Below are positions 25,520 through 34,434 of a stretch of DNA of 64,000 nt, piece after piece. The first letter of the stretch is position 1, and every line of letters starts with the position of its first letter. The DNA comes from Oceanibaculum nanhaiense (GTDB lineage: Bacteria; Pseudomonadota; Alphaproteobacteria; Oceanibaculales; Oceanibaculaceae). Both the position numbers and the translations under genes were made by a program. The stretch is taken from positions 186,001 through 250,000 of the forward strand of contig NZ_MPOB01000004.1 in NCBI RefSeq assembly GCF_002148795.1, given 5' to 3'. The notes beneath the pieces are model-generated. The model was not told the DNA's origin, did no database searches, and saw only the letters and a list, made by a program, of their open reading frames with translations.

Positions 25520-26623
25520 CTACGAGGCCGCCAGCCCGTCCTGCGCCTGGCGCAGGATCTGGCGGCTGCGGTACAGCACCATCTCCTTCCAGTCCGGCGT
25601 GTCGGGATAGTACTGGCGACGGATCTGCGCCTTGATGCGCTTCGTCTCCGGATCGTTCCAGTCCACATTGGTGTAGGCGTGCAGCCAGTGATCCTCGCGC
25701 AGCGCGCGGCGGCCTTCCTCCGGCGTGTAGGTGCCGTATTCCAGCGCGACGAAGGTGACCTTCTCGCCCAGCAGGAATTCCCAGCCGAATTCGCTGAGGC
25801 CGGACTTGGCGGTGGAGGAGGAGGTGCCGAGCAAGGGCTCCGTCACCGACTGGCCGAACCAGGCCTTGCCGCGATTCACCGCCACACCGTCAACCGGATG
25901 GTTGCAGATCGGCTCGCCATAGCCGAACGGGCCGAGGCCGGTGTGATAATCGATGACGCAGACCAGATTGGCATTCTTCACGCCGAAATCGGCGACGATC
26001 TTCTCGGTCGTCTGGCGTGACCAGGTCGGGCCGAAGCCGCCGAAGAAGAAGCCGGTCGGGTGTTTGTACTGGCCGCCGCCGCGCGCCTCGGAGAATTTCC
26101 ACAGCCCGTGCTTTTCCTTGTAGGCGGCGATCTTCGCCTCGGCCTGCTCGAACACCGGGCCGGACAGCTCAGCCGGCAGCAGCGCATCGGCCAGCTCGTC
26201 ATAGCCGGCATTCTCCGGCAGCGGCTTGGAGAAATCGACATGGTTGCGGTTCAGATCCACGCCTTCCTCGGTGACGCGGCGCAGCCAGGCGAAGCCATGC
26301 GGGTTGATCGCGTGGATATGCAGCGCGGCCACGCCTTCCGGCAGGGTCAGCGGACCGCCGGAACACAGCCAGTCGATCTGACCGCCCGACCCGGTGAAGC
26401 CTTCCACGCCATGCGTGCCGGCAATGGTGACCAGCACCTTCTTCGCGTCCTTCGGGCCGAACCAGGCGGCGTCCGTCGTCAGCTCCTCGCCCAGCGGCCC
26501 GCGATTGGGGTTCACATAGGCCTTCGGTTCCACGCCATAGGCGCGGCAGTGATGGCGGAACTTCTCGCGCGCCTCGGCATAGTCGGCGGAGAAACAGTGA
26601 CGGACGGCGGTCAGGATATCCAT
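25520..26623 (-). CDS. DUF2817 / M14-like zinc carboxypeptidase family protein
   Basis: 367-residue protein of the DUF2817 family, distantly related to M14 zinc carboxypeptidases. Probable zinc-site elements are IAGTHGVEGF near the N-terminus, the NPHGFAWLRRVTEEGVDLNR block and VCVIDYHTGLG in the middle. A late acidic stretch, FVALEYGTYTPEEGR, may hold the catalytic Glu. No signal peptide, so cytoplasmic. It stands alone, divergent from the MFS-phnN pair by 183 bases; that gap holds a possible -35-like TTGACA near 26634 but nothing firm. Substrate unknown. Confidence 0.82.
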   Translation of the reverse strand: MDILTAVRHCFSADYAEAREKFRHHCRAYGVEPKAYVNPNRGPLGEELTTDAAWFGPKDAKKVLVTIAGTHGVEGFTGSGGQIDWLCSGGPLTLPEGVAALHIHAINPHGFAWLRRVTEEGVDLNRNHVDFSKPLPENAGYDELADALLPAELSGPVFEQAEAKIAAYKEKHGLWKFSEARGGGQYKHPTGFFFGGFGPTWSRQTTEKIVADFGVKNANLVCVIDYHTGLGPFGYGEPICNHPVDGVAVNRGKAWFGQSVTEPLLGTSSSTAKSGLSEFGWEFLLGEKVTFVALEYGTYTPEEGRRALREDHWLHAYTNVDWNDPETKRIKAQIRRQYYPDTPDWKEMVLYRSRQILRQAQDGLAAS

Positions 26624-26806
26624 GGCGACCTTCTTGACAGGGCTATTGGAAAGGATCGCCTAGCCTGCGCGAGAGATGCCATGCGGGCAAGGGCTCGTCA
26701 GCGGGCCAGCGATGCGCCGGGTGCAAGGCCGCTGCCAGCCCGGGACGCTTGACCGGGGCAAGAGGCGCGGGCTAAGTGCGCACGGTTCCGTTGGGACGGG
26801 GGAAGC

Positions 26807-28069
26807 GTGACGGTGAACGAAACCAGCCTGGATCGGCCCAGCTTCCGCGCCTATGCCGCCTGGATGCTGGGGTCGGCCTTCTTCTGCTACGCCTTCATCC
26901 TGCGCGTCTCGCCCAGCGTCATGGTGACCGAACTGATGCGCGATTTCGCGGTCGGCGGCGCCATCCTCGGCCATCTTTCCGCATTTTATTTCTACGCCTA
27001 TGCCAGCCTGCAGCTGCCGGTCGGCATCCTGCTCGACCGCATCGGCCCGCGCCGGCTGATGACCGGCGCCATCGCGACGGTGGCGCTGGGCAGCATCGTG
27101 TTCGGCCTGGCGCCGACGGTGGAGGTCGCCTATGCCGGGCGGCTGATGATCGGTATCGGCTGCGCCTTCTCCTGGGTCGGGGCGCTGACGCTGGCGACGC
27201 AATGGCTGCCGCCCTCGCGCTTCGCCATGCTGTCGGGCATCAGCCAGTTCGCCGGCACCGGTGGCGGAATCTTGGGGCAGGCGCCGCTGGCGGCGCTGGT
27301 CGGCGTGATCGGCTGGCGCGATGCCATGCTCGGCATCGGCTTCACCGGCCTTGCGCTGGCGCTGGCGCTGTGGCTGGTGGCGCGCGACAAGCCCTATGCC
27401 GGCAGCGGCAGCGGCACCATCATGGGTGGGCTGAAGCGGGTGATGGCAAACCGGCAGAGCTGGTACGCCGCACTGCTCGGCATGTTCATGACCGCGCCGA
27501 TGCTGTCCTTCACCGGCCTGTGGGCCGTGCCCTATATGACGGCAGCCTATGATATTGACCGGGCGACTTCCGCCTCGACGCTGGCGACCAGCTTTCTGGG
27601 CTGGGGTGTCGGCGCCATCGCGCTGGGCTGGCTGTCCGACCGGATGGAGCGCCGCAAGCCGCTGCTGATCGTCGGCACGGCGCTCTCCATGCTGACCCTG
27701 ACGGCGATCCTGTATCTGCCGGGCCTGTCATTGCTGCTGGTGACGGTGCTGCTGTTCCTGAACGGCTTTGCCTCGGCCTGCATGGTGCTGACCTTTGCAT
27801 CCGCGCGGGAGCTGAATGCGCTGCGCTCCAGCGGTGCGGCCTACGGTCTGGTCAACACCTGCGTGGTCGGCAGCGGCGCGATCTTCCAGCCGCTGATCGG
27901 CTATCTGCTGGACCTGAACTGGGCCGGCCAGATGGTCGAGGGTGCCAGGCTCTATTCGGTCGAGGCGTTTCAGACCGCCTTCCTGATCCTTCCTGTCTGT
28001 TGCGGCATCAGCGTGCTGTGCGCCATGCTGCTGCGCGAAACCTATTGCCGGCAGCAGGTCGATGGCTGA
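26807..28069 (+). CDS. Major facilitator superfamily transporter
   Basis: 420-residue MFS protein with about 12 membrane helices. The cytoplasmic loop 2-3 motif is present as GILLDRIGPRRLMTG, and the equivalent in the second half reads GWLSDRMERRKPLLI. GTG start preceded by GGGGGAAGC. Its last eight bases overlap phnN, so the two are translated together. That makes a phosphonate-related or sugar-phosphate-related substrate possible, but the sequence gives no direct evidence. Confidence 0.88.
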   Translation: MTVNETSLDRPSFRAYAAWMLGSAFFCYAFILRVSPSVMVTELMRDFAVGGAILGHLSAFYFYAYASLQLPVGILLDRIGPRRLMTGAIATVALGSIVFGLAPTVEVAYAGRLMIGIGCAFSWVGALTLATQWLPPSRFAMLSGISQFAGTGGGILGQAPLAALVGVIGWRDAMLGIGFTGLALALALWLVARDKPYAGSGSGTIMGGLKRVMANRQSWYAALLGMFMTAPMLSFTGLWAVPYMTAAYDIDRATSASTLATSFLGWGVGAIALGWLSDRMERRKPLLIVGTALSMLTLTAILYLPGLSLLLVTVLLFLNGFASACMVLTFASARELNALRSSGAAYGLVNTCVVGSGAIFQPLIGYLLDLNWAGQMVEGARLYSVEAFQTAFLILPVCCGISVLCAMLLRETYCRQQVDG

Positions 28070-28613
28070 GGGATATCTGGTGCTCGTGGTCGGCCCGTCC
28101 GGGGCCGGCAAGGACAGTCTGCTGGACGGCGCGCGTGCGGCGCTTTCCGGCGATCCGCGCTTCGTCTTCGCCCGGCGGGAGATCACCCGCCCGGCCGATT
28201 CCGGTGGCGAGGACCATATTGCCGTGTCCCGCCCCGATTTCGAGCAGCGCCGTGATGGCGGCCTCTATGCGCTGTCCTGGGACGCACACGATCTCGGCTA
28301 CGGCATCCCGAAAAGCGTGGAGGGTGATCTGGCGGCGGGCCGCATTGTCATCGCGAATGTCTCGCGCGGCGTGCTGGAGGAGGCGCGCGGGAAATACGGC
28401 CGTGTCGCTATCGTCAGCATCAGTGTGTCGCCGGAGATTCTGGCGGCCCGGCTGCGCGCGCGCGGCCGGGAAACGGAAGCGCAGATCGAAGGCCGGCTTG
28501 CCCGTGCTGCTGCTTTCAAGGTGACCGGGCCGGATGTGATCGACATCCGCAATGACGGCGATCTCGCGGAGTCCGTTGCGGCTTTCGTGGCGGCGCTGCG
28601 GGGGCTGGTCTAG
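28062..28613 (+). CDS. phnN: Ribose 1,5-bisphosphate phosphokinase PhnN
   Basis: Phosphorylates ribose 1,5-bisphosphate to PRPP, the final step of the C-P lyase pathway. The 183-residue guanylate-kinase-like protein has the P-loop GPSGAGKDSLL, the FARREITRPADSGGEDH segment typical of PhnN, and LSWDAHDLGYGIP. It lies on the opposite strand from the C-P lyase core and meets its last gene tail to tail, with nine bases between. Its expression therefore depends on the promoter in front of the MFS gene, not the PHO box of phnG. Confidence 0.93.
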   Translation: MAEGYLVLVVGPSGAGKDSLLDGARAALSGDPRFVFARREITRPADSGGEDHIAVSRPDFEQRRDGGLYALSWDAHDLGYGIPKSVEGDLAAGRIVIANVSRGVLEEARGKYGRVAIVSISVSPEILAARLRARGRETEAQIEGRLARAAAFKVTGPDVIDIRNDGDLAESVAAFVAALRGLV

Positions 28614-28622
28614 CCGGCCTTT

Positions 28623-29192
28623 CTACTCCAGCAGAGATGCCGCGACGTGCTGCCGGAAATGCTCGAGCGGTGGGGTGACGGCGTCGCGCAGCTTCGCCAT
28701 GTCGTCCCAGCGCCGCAGCATGACCGCGTCGCGGGCATAGGGCAGGTCGATAAATTCCAGCTCCTCGGCGCGGTCGAACGGTCCGCCCTGCATTTCCAGA
28801 CTGTGCTTGGAGCCGTCCGAGAGGCTGTCCCAATAGGCGATGTCGGTGGCGCAGAGATAGCGCTTGGCATCGACATGCAGCCGTACCGGCTGGGTCACGT
28901 CCGGGCCGAACCATTGTTTCAGATAGCGTTCGGCCTGCACTTCGTGACGGGCATCCTGGCCGCTGTCGCGCATCTGATGCGCCTGCGCATCGATCAGATG
29001 GCCGATATCGTGCAGCAGGGCAGCGGTGATGAGCGGTGCGGGTGATCCGGCCTGCTCGGCCAGCATCGCGCATTGCAGCGCGTGCTGCAGCTGCGACACG
29101 CACTCCCCGCCGTAATCGGCACCGCCCTTGCGCGCGAGAATCTCGAAGATCACATCGACCGGATCGGCCGGCGCCGTCATCTGCACACTCAT
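28623..29192 (-). CDS. PhnZ-like HD-domain mixed-valent di-iron phosphonate oxygenase
   Basis: 189-residue HD-domain protein. PhnZ and TmpB split the C-P bond of 1-hydroxy-2-aminoethylphosphonate type compounds with O2, releasing phosphate. All PhnZ iron ligands and gate residues appear three positions later here: Tyr27 and Glu30 (YGGE), His37, His61-Asp62 (LLHDIGH), His83, His106 and Asp163/164. ATG 29192 is chosen because GGGGAG lies just upstream; ATG 29204 is the alternative. Last gene of the phnGHIJKLM operon. The PhnY/TmpA hydroxylase partner is absent from this window, so the substrate (aminoethyl- or N-methylated aminoethylphosphonate) is open. Confidence 0.85.
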   Translation of the reverse strand: MSVQMTAPADPVDVIFEILARKGGADYGGECVSQLQHALQCAMLAEQAGSPAPLITAALLHDIGHLIDAQAHQMRDSGQDARHEVQAERYLKQWFGPDVTQPVRLHVDAKRYLCATDIAYWDSLSDGSKHSLEMQGGPFDRAEELEFIDLPYARDAVMLRRWDDMAKLRDAVTPPLEHFRQHVAASLLE

Positions 29193-29215
29193 TTTGCTCC
29201 CCATTTTTTTATCGG

Positions 29216-30361
29216 TTAGGCAATCCTCGTGCCCTCGCGCCAGACCTGGCGGACCAGCGGCAAGCCCTGATGCTGGACGACGCGCACCAGATCGGCACGC
29301 TTGCCGGCGGCGATCTCGCCGCGGTCGTCGAGCTTCAGCATGCGGGCCGGGTTGCGGCTGACCGTGGCGACCGCGTCCGGCAGGGTCAGCCCGTGCTGGC
29401 CATGCAGCTTGAAGGCGGCATGCAGCATGCTGATCGGCACATAGTCGGAGGACAGCGCGTCGAGCAGCCCTTCCTCGGCCAGCGTATGCGCCGCGATGTT
29501 GCCGGAATGCGAGCCGCCGCGCACCACGTTCGGCGCGCCCATGATGGTGGTCATGCCGCGGTCGCGCGCCGCACCGGCGGCCTCCATCGTGGTCGGGAAC
29601 TCGCTGATGGTGATGCCCAGCTCCGCTGATTCCTCGACATGCGCCAGCGTCGCATCATCATGCGCGGCGATGGGAATGCCGCGCTCGCGGCAGGCGGCGG
29701 CCAGGGTGCGGCGGTGCGTGTCGGCGTATTTCTCCTGATTGGCCTTGGTCGAGACGATCATCGCCTGCAGCTCGGAATCGGAGACATTGTGCTTCTTCTG
29801 GTAGTACAGCGCGTATTGCGCCAGATCGACGAACTGGCGCTGGCCGGGCGTGTGGTCCATCAGCGAAACCAGCCGGACCAGCGGGTGGTCCTGCACTTTC
29901 TCGAACAGTTCCAGCACGATGGCATCGGCCACTTCGCAGCGCAGATGCAGCAGGTGGTCGGCGCGGGTCAGGCCGGCGGCAAGCGCTTCATCGACCGCCT
30001 CGACGCTGATATCCAGCAGCTCCAGGCGGGCGGACTGGCCGATGGTGTTGCCAAGCACCACGGCGTCGAACACGGTGGTGATACCGGCCGCGGCGATCTG
30101 CGCGTCATGCGCCAGCAGCGCCGGCACGGCGGGCCAGCGCACGCCGGGGCGCGGGGCCAGATGCTTTTCCAGATTGTCGGTGTGCAGTTCGATCAGGCCG
30201 GGCAGCAGGTAATCGCCCTCCAGGTCGATGGCGCCGGCGGCCTGGCTGCTTCCCTCCGCGATTTCCACGATAAGCCCGTCGCGCACCAGCAGCGTGCCGC
30301 TTTCCAGCACGGAATCGGCAAGCACGATGCGGGCATTGGTCAGGATCGTCTCGGCACTCAT
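29216..30361 (-). CDS. phnM: Alpha-D-ribose 1-methylphosphonate 5-triphosphate diphosphatase PhnM
   Basis: Removes pyrophosphate from the ribosylated phosphonate triphosphate formed by PhnI, giving the substrate of PhnJ. The 381-residue amidohydrolase-fold protein has the metal-binding LPGLIELHTDNLEKH, the later PIAAHDDATLAHV and the SDYVPISMLHAAF segment with its terminal metal ligand. ATG 30361 overlaps the phnL stop. It is 23 bases before the HD oxygenase gene, so both are on one transcript. Confidence 0.95.
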   Translation of the reverse strand: MSAETILTNARIVLADSVLESGTLLVRDGLIVEIAEGSSQAAGAIDLEGDYLLPGLIELHTDNLEKHLAPRPGVRWPAVPALLAHDAQIAAAGITTVFDAVVLGNTIGQSARLELLDISVEAVDEALAAGLTRADHLLHLRCEVADAIVLELFEKVQDHPLVRLVSLMDHTPGQRQFVDLAQYALYYQKKHNVSDSELQAMIVSTKANQEKYADTHRRTLAAACRERGIPIAAHDDATLAHVEESAELGITISEFPTTMEAAGAARDRGMTTIMGAPNVVRGGSHSGNIAAHTLAEEGLLDALSSDYVPISMLHAAFKLHGQHGLTLPDAVATVSRNPARMLKLDDRGEIAAGKRADLVRVVQHQGLPLVRQVWREGTRIA

Positions 30362-31074
30362 CAGGCAGCCACTTTGTCGCTGGAGGTTATGGTCAGGGTG
30401 CGGGTGGCGAGCGCTTCGCGTACCGCCGCATCGTGGAAGATACCGACAATCGCGGCGCCGCGCGCGCACGCTTCTGTTACAAGTTCGACGACGGTCTGGC
30501 GGTTGTCGGCATCCAGCGAGGCGGTCGGCTCGTCCAGCAGCAATGCGGGATACTCCACCACCATGACTCGGGCGATGTTCACGCGCTGCTGCTCGCCGCC
30601 GGAGAAGGTGCCGGGCGGCAGATGCCACATCCGCTCCGGGATGCGCAACCGGGCGAGGATGGTGCCGGCACGCTCGCGCGCCGCTTCTTCCGCCACACCG
30701 AGGGTCAGCAGCGGCTCCATCACCAGTTCCAGCGTCGGCACGCGCGGGATGACACGCAGGAACTGGCTGACATAGCCCAGGCTGCGGCGCCGGATGTCCA
30801 GAATGGTGCGCGGTTCGGCGTGGGTGATGTCCACAAGCGCGCCATCATGGCGGATCAGCACCTGGCCCCGCTGCGGCAGGTAATTGGCGTAGAGGCAGCG
30901 CATCAGGCTGGACTTGCCGGCCCCCGACGGGCCGTCCAGCACCAGGCAGTCGCCGGCCTCGACAGAGAAGCTGACATCCGACAGGACCGGGATGTGCGTC
31001 GCCCCCTGCATGTGCAGGGTGAAGCTCTTGCCCAGATCTTCGACCGCGATGATGGTCTTTTCATTATGGGTCAT
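30361..31074 (-). CDS. phnL: C-P lyase ABC-type ATPase PhnL
   Basis: 237-residue ABC ATPase subunit associated with the C-P lyase core complex. It has the Walker A GPSGAGKSSLMRCLYANY, the PhnL-type RRRSLGYVSQFLRVIPRV, ABC signature FSGGEQQRVNIAR and Walker B ALLLDEPTASLD. Despite the ABC fold it is not a transporter subunit; PhnK and PhnL bind the PhnGHIJ core. ATGA overlap with phnM and three bases after phnK. Confidence 0.96.
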   Translation of the reverse strand: MTHNEKTIIAVEDLGKSFTLHMQGATHIPVLSDVSFSVEAGDCLVLDGPSGAGKSSLMRCLYANYLPQRGQVLIRHDGALVDITHAEPRTILDIRRRSLGYVSQFLRVIPRVPTLELVMEPLLTLGVAEEAARERAGTILARLRIPERMWHLPPGTFSGGEQQRVNIARVMVVEYPALLLDEPTASLDADNRQTVVELVTEACARGAAIVGIFHDAAVREALATRTLTITSSDKVAA

Positions 31075-31077
31075 GGA

Positions 31078-31848
31078 TCACACCGGCAGGATCGAGGAGA
31101 CGAGAAGCTGGGTGTAGGGGTGCTGCGGGTCGTCCAGCACCTGGTCGGTGAGGCCGTGCTCCACCACCTGGCCGCGCCGCATGACCATCAGCCGGTGCGC
31201 CAGCAGCCGCACCACGCCGAGATCATGGGTGACGATGATGCAGGCAATGCCCAGCCGGTTGACCAGCGTGCGGATCAGGTCGAGCAGACGGGCCTGCACC
31301 GAAACGTCGAGGCCGCTGGTCGGCTCGTCCATGAAGACGAGACGCGGCTGCGTCACCAGATTGCGGGCGATCTGAAGCCGCTGCTGCATGCCGCCGGAGA
31401 AGGTGGTCGGCAGATCGTCGATACGCCCGGTCTCGATCTCGACGCGGGTCAGCCAGTCCTCCGCCTCGGTGCGGATATTGCCGTAATGGCGGGCGCCTAC
31501 CGCCATCAGCCGCTCGCCGATATTGGCCCCGGCCGAGACCTCCATGCGCAGCCCGTCGCGGGCGCTCTGATGCACGATGCCCCAGTCGGTGCGTGTCAGC
31601 ATGCGGCGCTCCGGTTCGGACAGGCCCCAGATGTCGGTGAGGCCCTGGCTGCGCATGTCATAGGCGACGCTGCCGGAGGTCGGGGCAAGCTGCGCCGACA
31701 GGCAGCGCAGCAGCGTGGTCTTGCCGGAGCCCGATTCGCCGACGATGCCCAGTACCTCGCCGGGGAACAGCTCGAAGCCGACATCGCGGCAGCCGATATG
31801 GGCGCCGTAATTCTTGGTCAGTCCGCTGACCTGCAGAAGCGGGGTCAT
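31078..31848 (-). CDS. phnK: C-P lyase ABC-type ATPase PhnK
   Basis: 256-residue ABC ATPase that docks on the PhnJ subunit of the C-P lyase core. It has Walker A VGESGSGKTTLLRCLSAQ, the PhnK-characteristic TDWGIVHQSARDGLRM, signature FSGGMQQRLQIAR and Walker B RLVFMDEPTSGLD. The start overlaps the phnJ stop by four bases. Confidence 0.96.
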   Translation of the reverse strand: MTPLLQVSGLTKNYGAHIGCRDVGFELFPGEVLGIVGESGSGKTTLLRCLSAQLAPTSGSVAYDMRSQGLTDIWGLSEPERRMLTRTDWGIVHQSARDGLRMEVSAGANIGERLMAVGARHYGNIRTEAEDWLTRVEIETGRIDDLPTTFSGGMQQRLQIARNLVTQPRLVFMDEPTSGLDVSVQARLLDLIRTLVNRLGIACIIVTHDLGVVRLLAHRLMVMRRGQVVEHGLTDQVLDDPQHPYTQLLVSSILPV

Positions 31849-32714
31849 GCCGCTTGCTCCTCATCCGCACCGCGATGGCCGGCGGCCACGCGCTCGCCGC
31901 AATAATCCGTGTCAGAGCAGACGAAGATGCGTCCGCCCTTGTCGTCGGTCACGATCTCGTCGAGATAGGATTCGGTGGCTCCGCAGATGGCGCAGGCGCG
32001 GTCCCATTTCTCGATCTGGAAGGGGTGATCCTCGAAATCCAGGCTCTCCACCTTGGTATAGGGCGGAATGGCGTAGATGCGCTTCTCGCGGCCGGCCCCG
32101 AACAGCTGCAGCGCCGGCGAATTGTCCAGCTTCGGATTGTCGAATTTCGGGATCGGGCTGGGGCTCATGACATAGCGGTCATTCACCCGCACCGGATAGT
32201 CGTAGGCGGTCGAGATCTGGCCGTAATGCGCGATGTCCTCGTACAGCTTCACATGCATGACGCCGTAATCGGCCAGCCCGTGCATCTTGCGGGTCTCGGT
32301 CTCGCGCGCCTCCAGCCAGCGCAGCGGTTCCGGGATCGGCACCTGATAGACCATGATCTGGCCCTCGGTCAGCGGCGCCTCCGGGATGCGGTGGCGGGTC
32401 TGGATCAGCGTCGCCGCGCGCGTCTTGTCGGTGGTGGCGACGCCGGTGGTCTGCTCGAAGAAGCTGCGGATGTTCACTGCGTTGGTGGTGTCGTCCGCAC
32501 CCTGGTCGATGACCTTCAGAACATCGTCCGGTCCGATCACGGCGGCAGTTACCTGGATGCCGCCGGTGCCCCAGCCATAGGGCAGCGGCATTTCGCGGCT
32601 GCCGAACGGCACCTGGTAGCCGGGGATTGCCACCGCCTTAAGGACCGAGCGGCGGATCATCCGCTTGGTCTGCTCGTCGAGATAGGCGAAATTATAACCT
32701 TCGACCTTGCTCAT
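31845..32714 (-). CDS. phnJ: Alpha-D-ribose 1-methylphosphonate 5-phosphate C-P lyase PhnJ
   Basis: Radical-SAM enzyme that breaks the carbon-phosphorus bond, releasing the alkane and ribose 1,2-cyclic phosphate 5-phosphate. The 289-residue product has the cysteine arrangement of E. coli PhnJ: CAIC, then a third Cys 22 residues after the second and a fourth six later (SDTDYC), providing the 4Fe-4S ligands and the thiyl-radical cysteine. The start FAYLDEQTKRMIRRSVLKA is typical. ATG 32714 begins one base after the phnI stop; an upstream in-frame extension lies within phnI. Confidence 0.97.
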   Translation of the reverse strand: MSKVEGYNFAYLDEQTKRMIRRSVLKAVAIPGYQVPFGSREMPLPYGWGTGGIQVTAAVIGPDDVLKVIDQGADDTTNAVNIRSFFEQTTGVATTDKTRAATLIQTRHRIPEAPLTEGQIMVYQVPIPEPLRWLEARETETRKMHGLADYGVMHVKLYEDIAHYGQISTAYDYPVRVNDRYVMSPSPIPKFDNPKLDNSPALQLFGAGREKRIYAIPPYTKVESLDFEDHPFQIEKWDRACAICGATESYLDEIVTDDKGGRIFVCSDTDYCGERVAAGHRGADEEQAA

Positions 32715-32715
32715 C

Positions 32716-33825
32716 TCAGTCTGCCGCCTCCTCGATATCGCGGTCAGCCGCTTCCGCCTGGTTGGCGGCGGCCTCACGCATCTTGCGCACCAGCACCAGC
32801 TCGGCCTGGAAATCGACGTAGTGCGGCAGCTTCAGATGCTGGGTGAAGCCGGACGCCTCGACATTATCGGAATGGTACAGCACGAATTCCTGATCCTGCG
32901 CCGGGGCTTTCACCGACTCGCCCAGCTCCTCGGCGCGCAGCGAGCGGTCCACCAGCGACATCGCCATCGCCTTGCGCTCGCAATGGCCGAAGGTCAGGCC
33001 ATAGCCACGGGTGAATTTCGGCGCCTCGGTGGCCGACCCCTGGAACTGGTTCACCATCTGGCATTCGGTGACGGTGATCTCGGCGATCTCGATGGGGAAG
33101 CCCAGCTCCTCCGGCACGAACTCGACGGCGACCTCGCCCATGCGGATCTCGCCGGCGAAGGGGTGGTTCTTGCCATAGCCGCGCTGTGTCGAATAACCAA
33201 GCGACAGCAGGAAGCCCTCGTCGCCGCGCGCCAGCGCCTGCAGCCGCACATCGCGGTCGGCCGGGAAGGTCAGCGGGTCGCGCGTCAGGTCGCCGACCTC
33301 TTGCGCGTCGTTTGCGTCCTCCGGTTCGATCAGCCCGTCATGGCCCAGAATGTCGGCGACGCGCGGCATCGAGCCGTCGAGCGGTTCCGTCGCCTGCTCG
33401 CTGGCCGGAACAGTGCCGTCTTCCGCCAGATCGAAATCCAGCAGGCGCAGCGTGTAGTCGAAGGTCGGCCCGAGCACCTGGCCACCCGGCAGATCCTTAT
33501 AGGTGGCCGAGATGCGCCGCCGGATCGCCATGCGGGCGGTGTCGATCGCCTCTGCATAGCCAAGGCGGGGCAGGGTGGTGCGGTAGGCGCGCAGCAGGAA
33601 GATCGCCTCGATCACATCGCCGCGCGCTTGCTTCACGGCCAGTGCAGCCAGCTCCCGGTCATAGAGCGCGCCTTCCGCCATCACGCGGTCCACCGCCAGC
33701 GACAGCTGTTCGTCGATCTGCGCCAGCGTGATTTCCGGCACGGCGGGGTCGCCACGCCGTTCTTCTGCCAGCAGCGTCCGGGAATTGTCGATGGCGCGCT
33801 GTCCGCCCTTTACGGCGACATACAT
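32716..33825 (-). CDS. phnI: Alpha-D-ribose 1-methylphosphonate 5-triphosphate synthase PhnI
   Basis: Nucleosidase/transferase subunit that, with PhnGHL, exchanges adenine of ATP for the phosphonate. The 369 residues begin MYVAVKGGQRAIDNSRTLL, and the conserved RGYGLTFGHCERKAMAMSLV and HSDNVEASGFTQHLKLPHY near the C-terminus are clear. Three bases separate it from phnH. Length matches the family. Confidence 0.96.
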   Translation of the reverse strand: MYVAVKGGQRAIDNSRTLLAEERRGDPAVPEITLAQIDEQLSLAVDRVMAEGALYDRELAALAVKQARGDVIEAIFLLRAYRTTLPRLGYAEAIDTARMAIRRRISATYKDLPGGQVLGPTFDYTLRLLDFDLAEDGTVPASEQATEPLDGSMPRVADILGHDGLIEPEDANDAQEVGDLTRDPLTFPADRDVRLQALARGDEGFLLSLGYSTQRGYGKNHPFAGEIRMGEVAVEFVPEELGFPIEIAEITVTECQMVNQFQGSATEAPKFTRGYGLTFGHCERKAMAMSLVDRSLRAEELGESVKAPAQDQEFVLYHSDNVEASGFTQHLKLPHYVDFQAELVLVRKMREAAANQAEAADRDIEEAAD

Positions 33826-33828
33826 GGC

Positions 33829-34434
33829 TTAGCCCTCCACGCGCTTGATGGTGACGGTGCGCGGCAACCCGGCGAGCCGGTCGCCGGCCACCAGGAACAG
33901 GTCCAGTCCGCGCGGGAACAGCTTGGCGTTTTTCTGCCAGTCCGAATCGAAACCGGCATACAGGGAGTCTGTTTTCAAACTTTCCTCCTGCGCGATGCCG
34001 GGGCCGGCCAGCCGGTACGCCCTGCCTTCCGACAGGCTGTCCACCTGCCAGATCAGCGTCGCCGACCGGTCGGGATAGGCGTCCGTGCCGGTGTCGAATC
34101 CGACCATCGTGCCGGGCGCGCCGGCCAGCAGGGCGAAGCGCGCCTGCGCCCTGTCCGCCACCAACGGGCAGCCGCAATGGAAGCGCAGCCAGTCGCGCAC
34201 GGCAGGCGTATCAGCCGTTTCATCCAGCCAGACCGGCGTCTCGTAATCGAACAGCGCCAGTGCCAGCGCGGCGGTGGCCGGCATCAGCGGGGCGGGCGCG
34301 CCGTCCGGCAGCAGGTCCGGCATCGTAATGACGCGGCCGGGGCGGGACAGCGCGTCCAACGCCGCGCGGAAAGCGCGCTGGCTGTCCAGCGTGGTGTCAT
34401 TGAAGCCGGCGAGCAGCGTGTCGGTCATACTCAT
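33829..34434 (-). CDS. phnH: C-P lyase core subunit PhnH
   Basis: Structural subunit of the PhnGHIJ core. The 201-residue protein has the family pattern AGFNDTTLDSQRAFRAALDA with LSRPGRVITMP at the N-terminus and AGPGIAQEESLK with FPRGLDLFLVAGDRLAGLPR toward the end. The start overlaps phnG by four bases. Confidence 0.95.
   Translation of the reverse strand: MSMTDTLLAGFNDTTLDSQRAFRAALDALSRPGRVITMPDLLPDGAPAPLMPATAALALALFDYETPVWLDETADTPAVRDWLRFHCGCPLVADRAQARFALLAGAPGTMVGFDTGTDAYPDRSATLIWQVDSLSEGRAYRLAGPGIAQEESLKTDSLYAGFDSDWQKNAKLFPRGLDLFLVAGDRLAGLPRTVTIKRVEG

Noticed and set aside
26624-26806. Possible repeat or promoter with AGCCCG...CGGGCT pairing and TTGACA-like element
   Set aside because: Pairing is imperfect and no -10 or T-run could be matched, so nothing firm is claimed.
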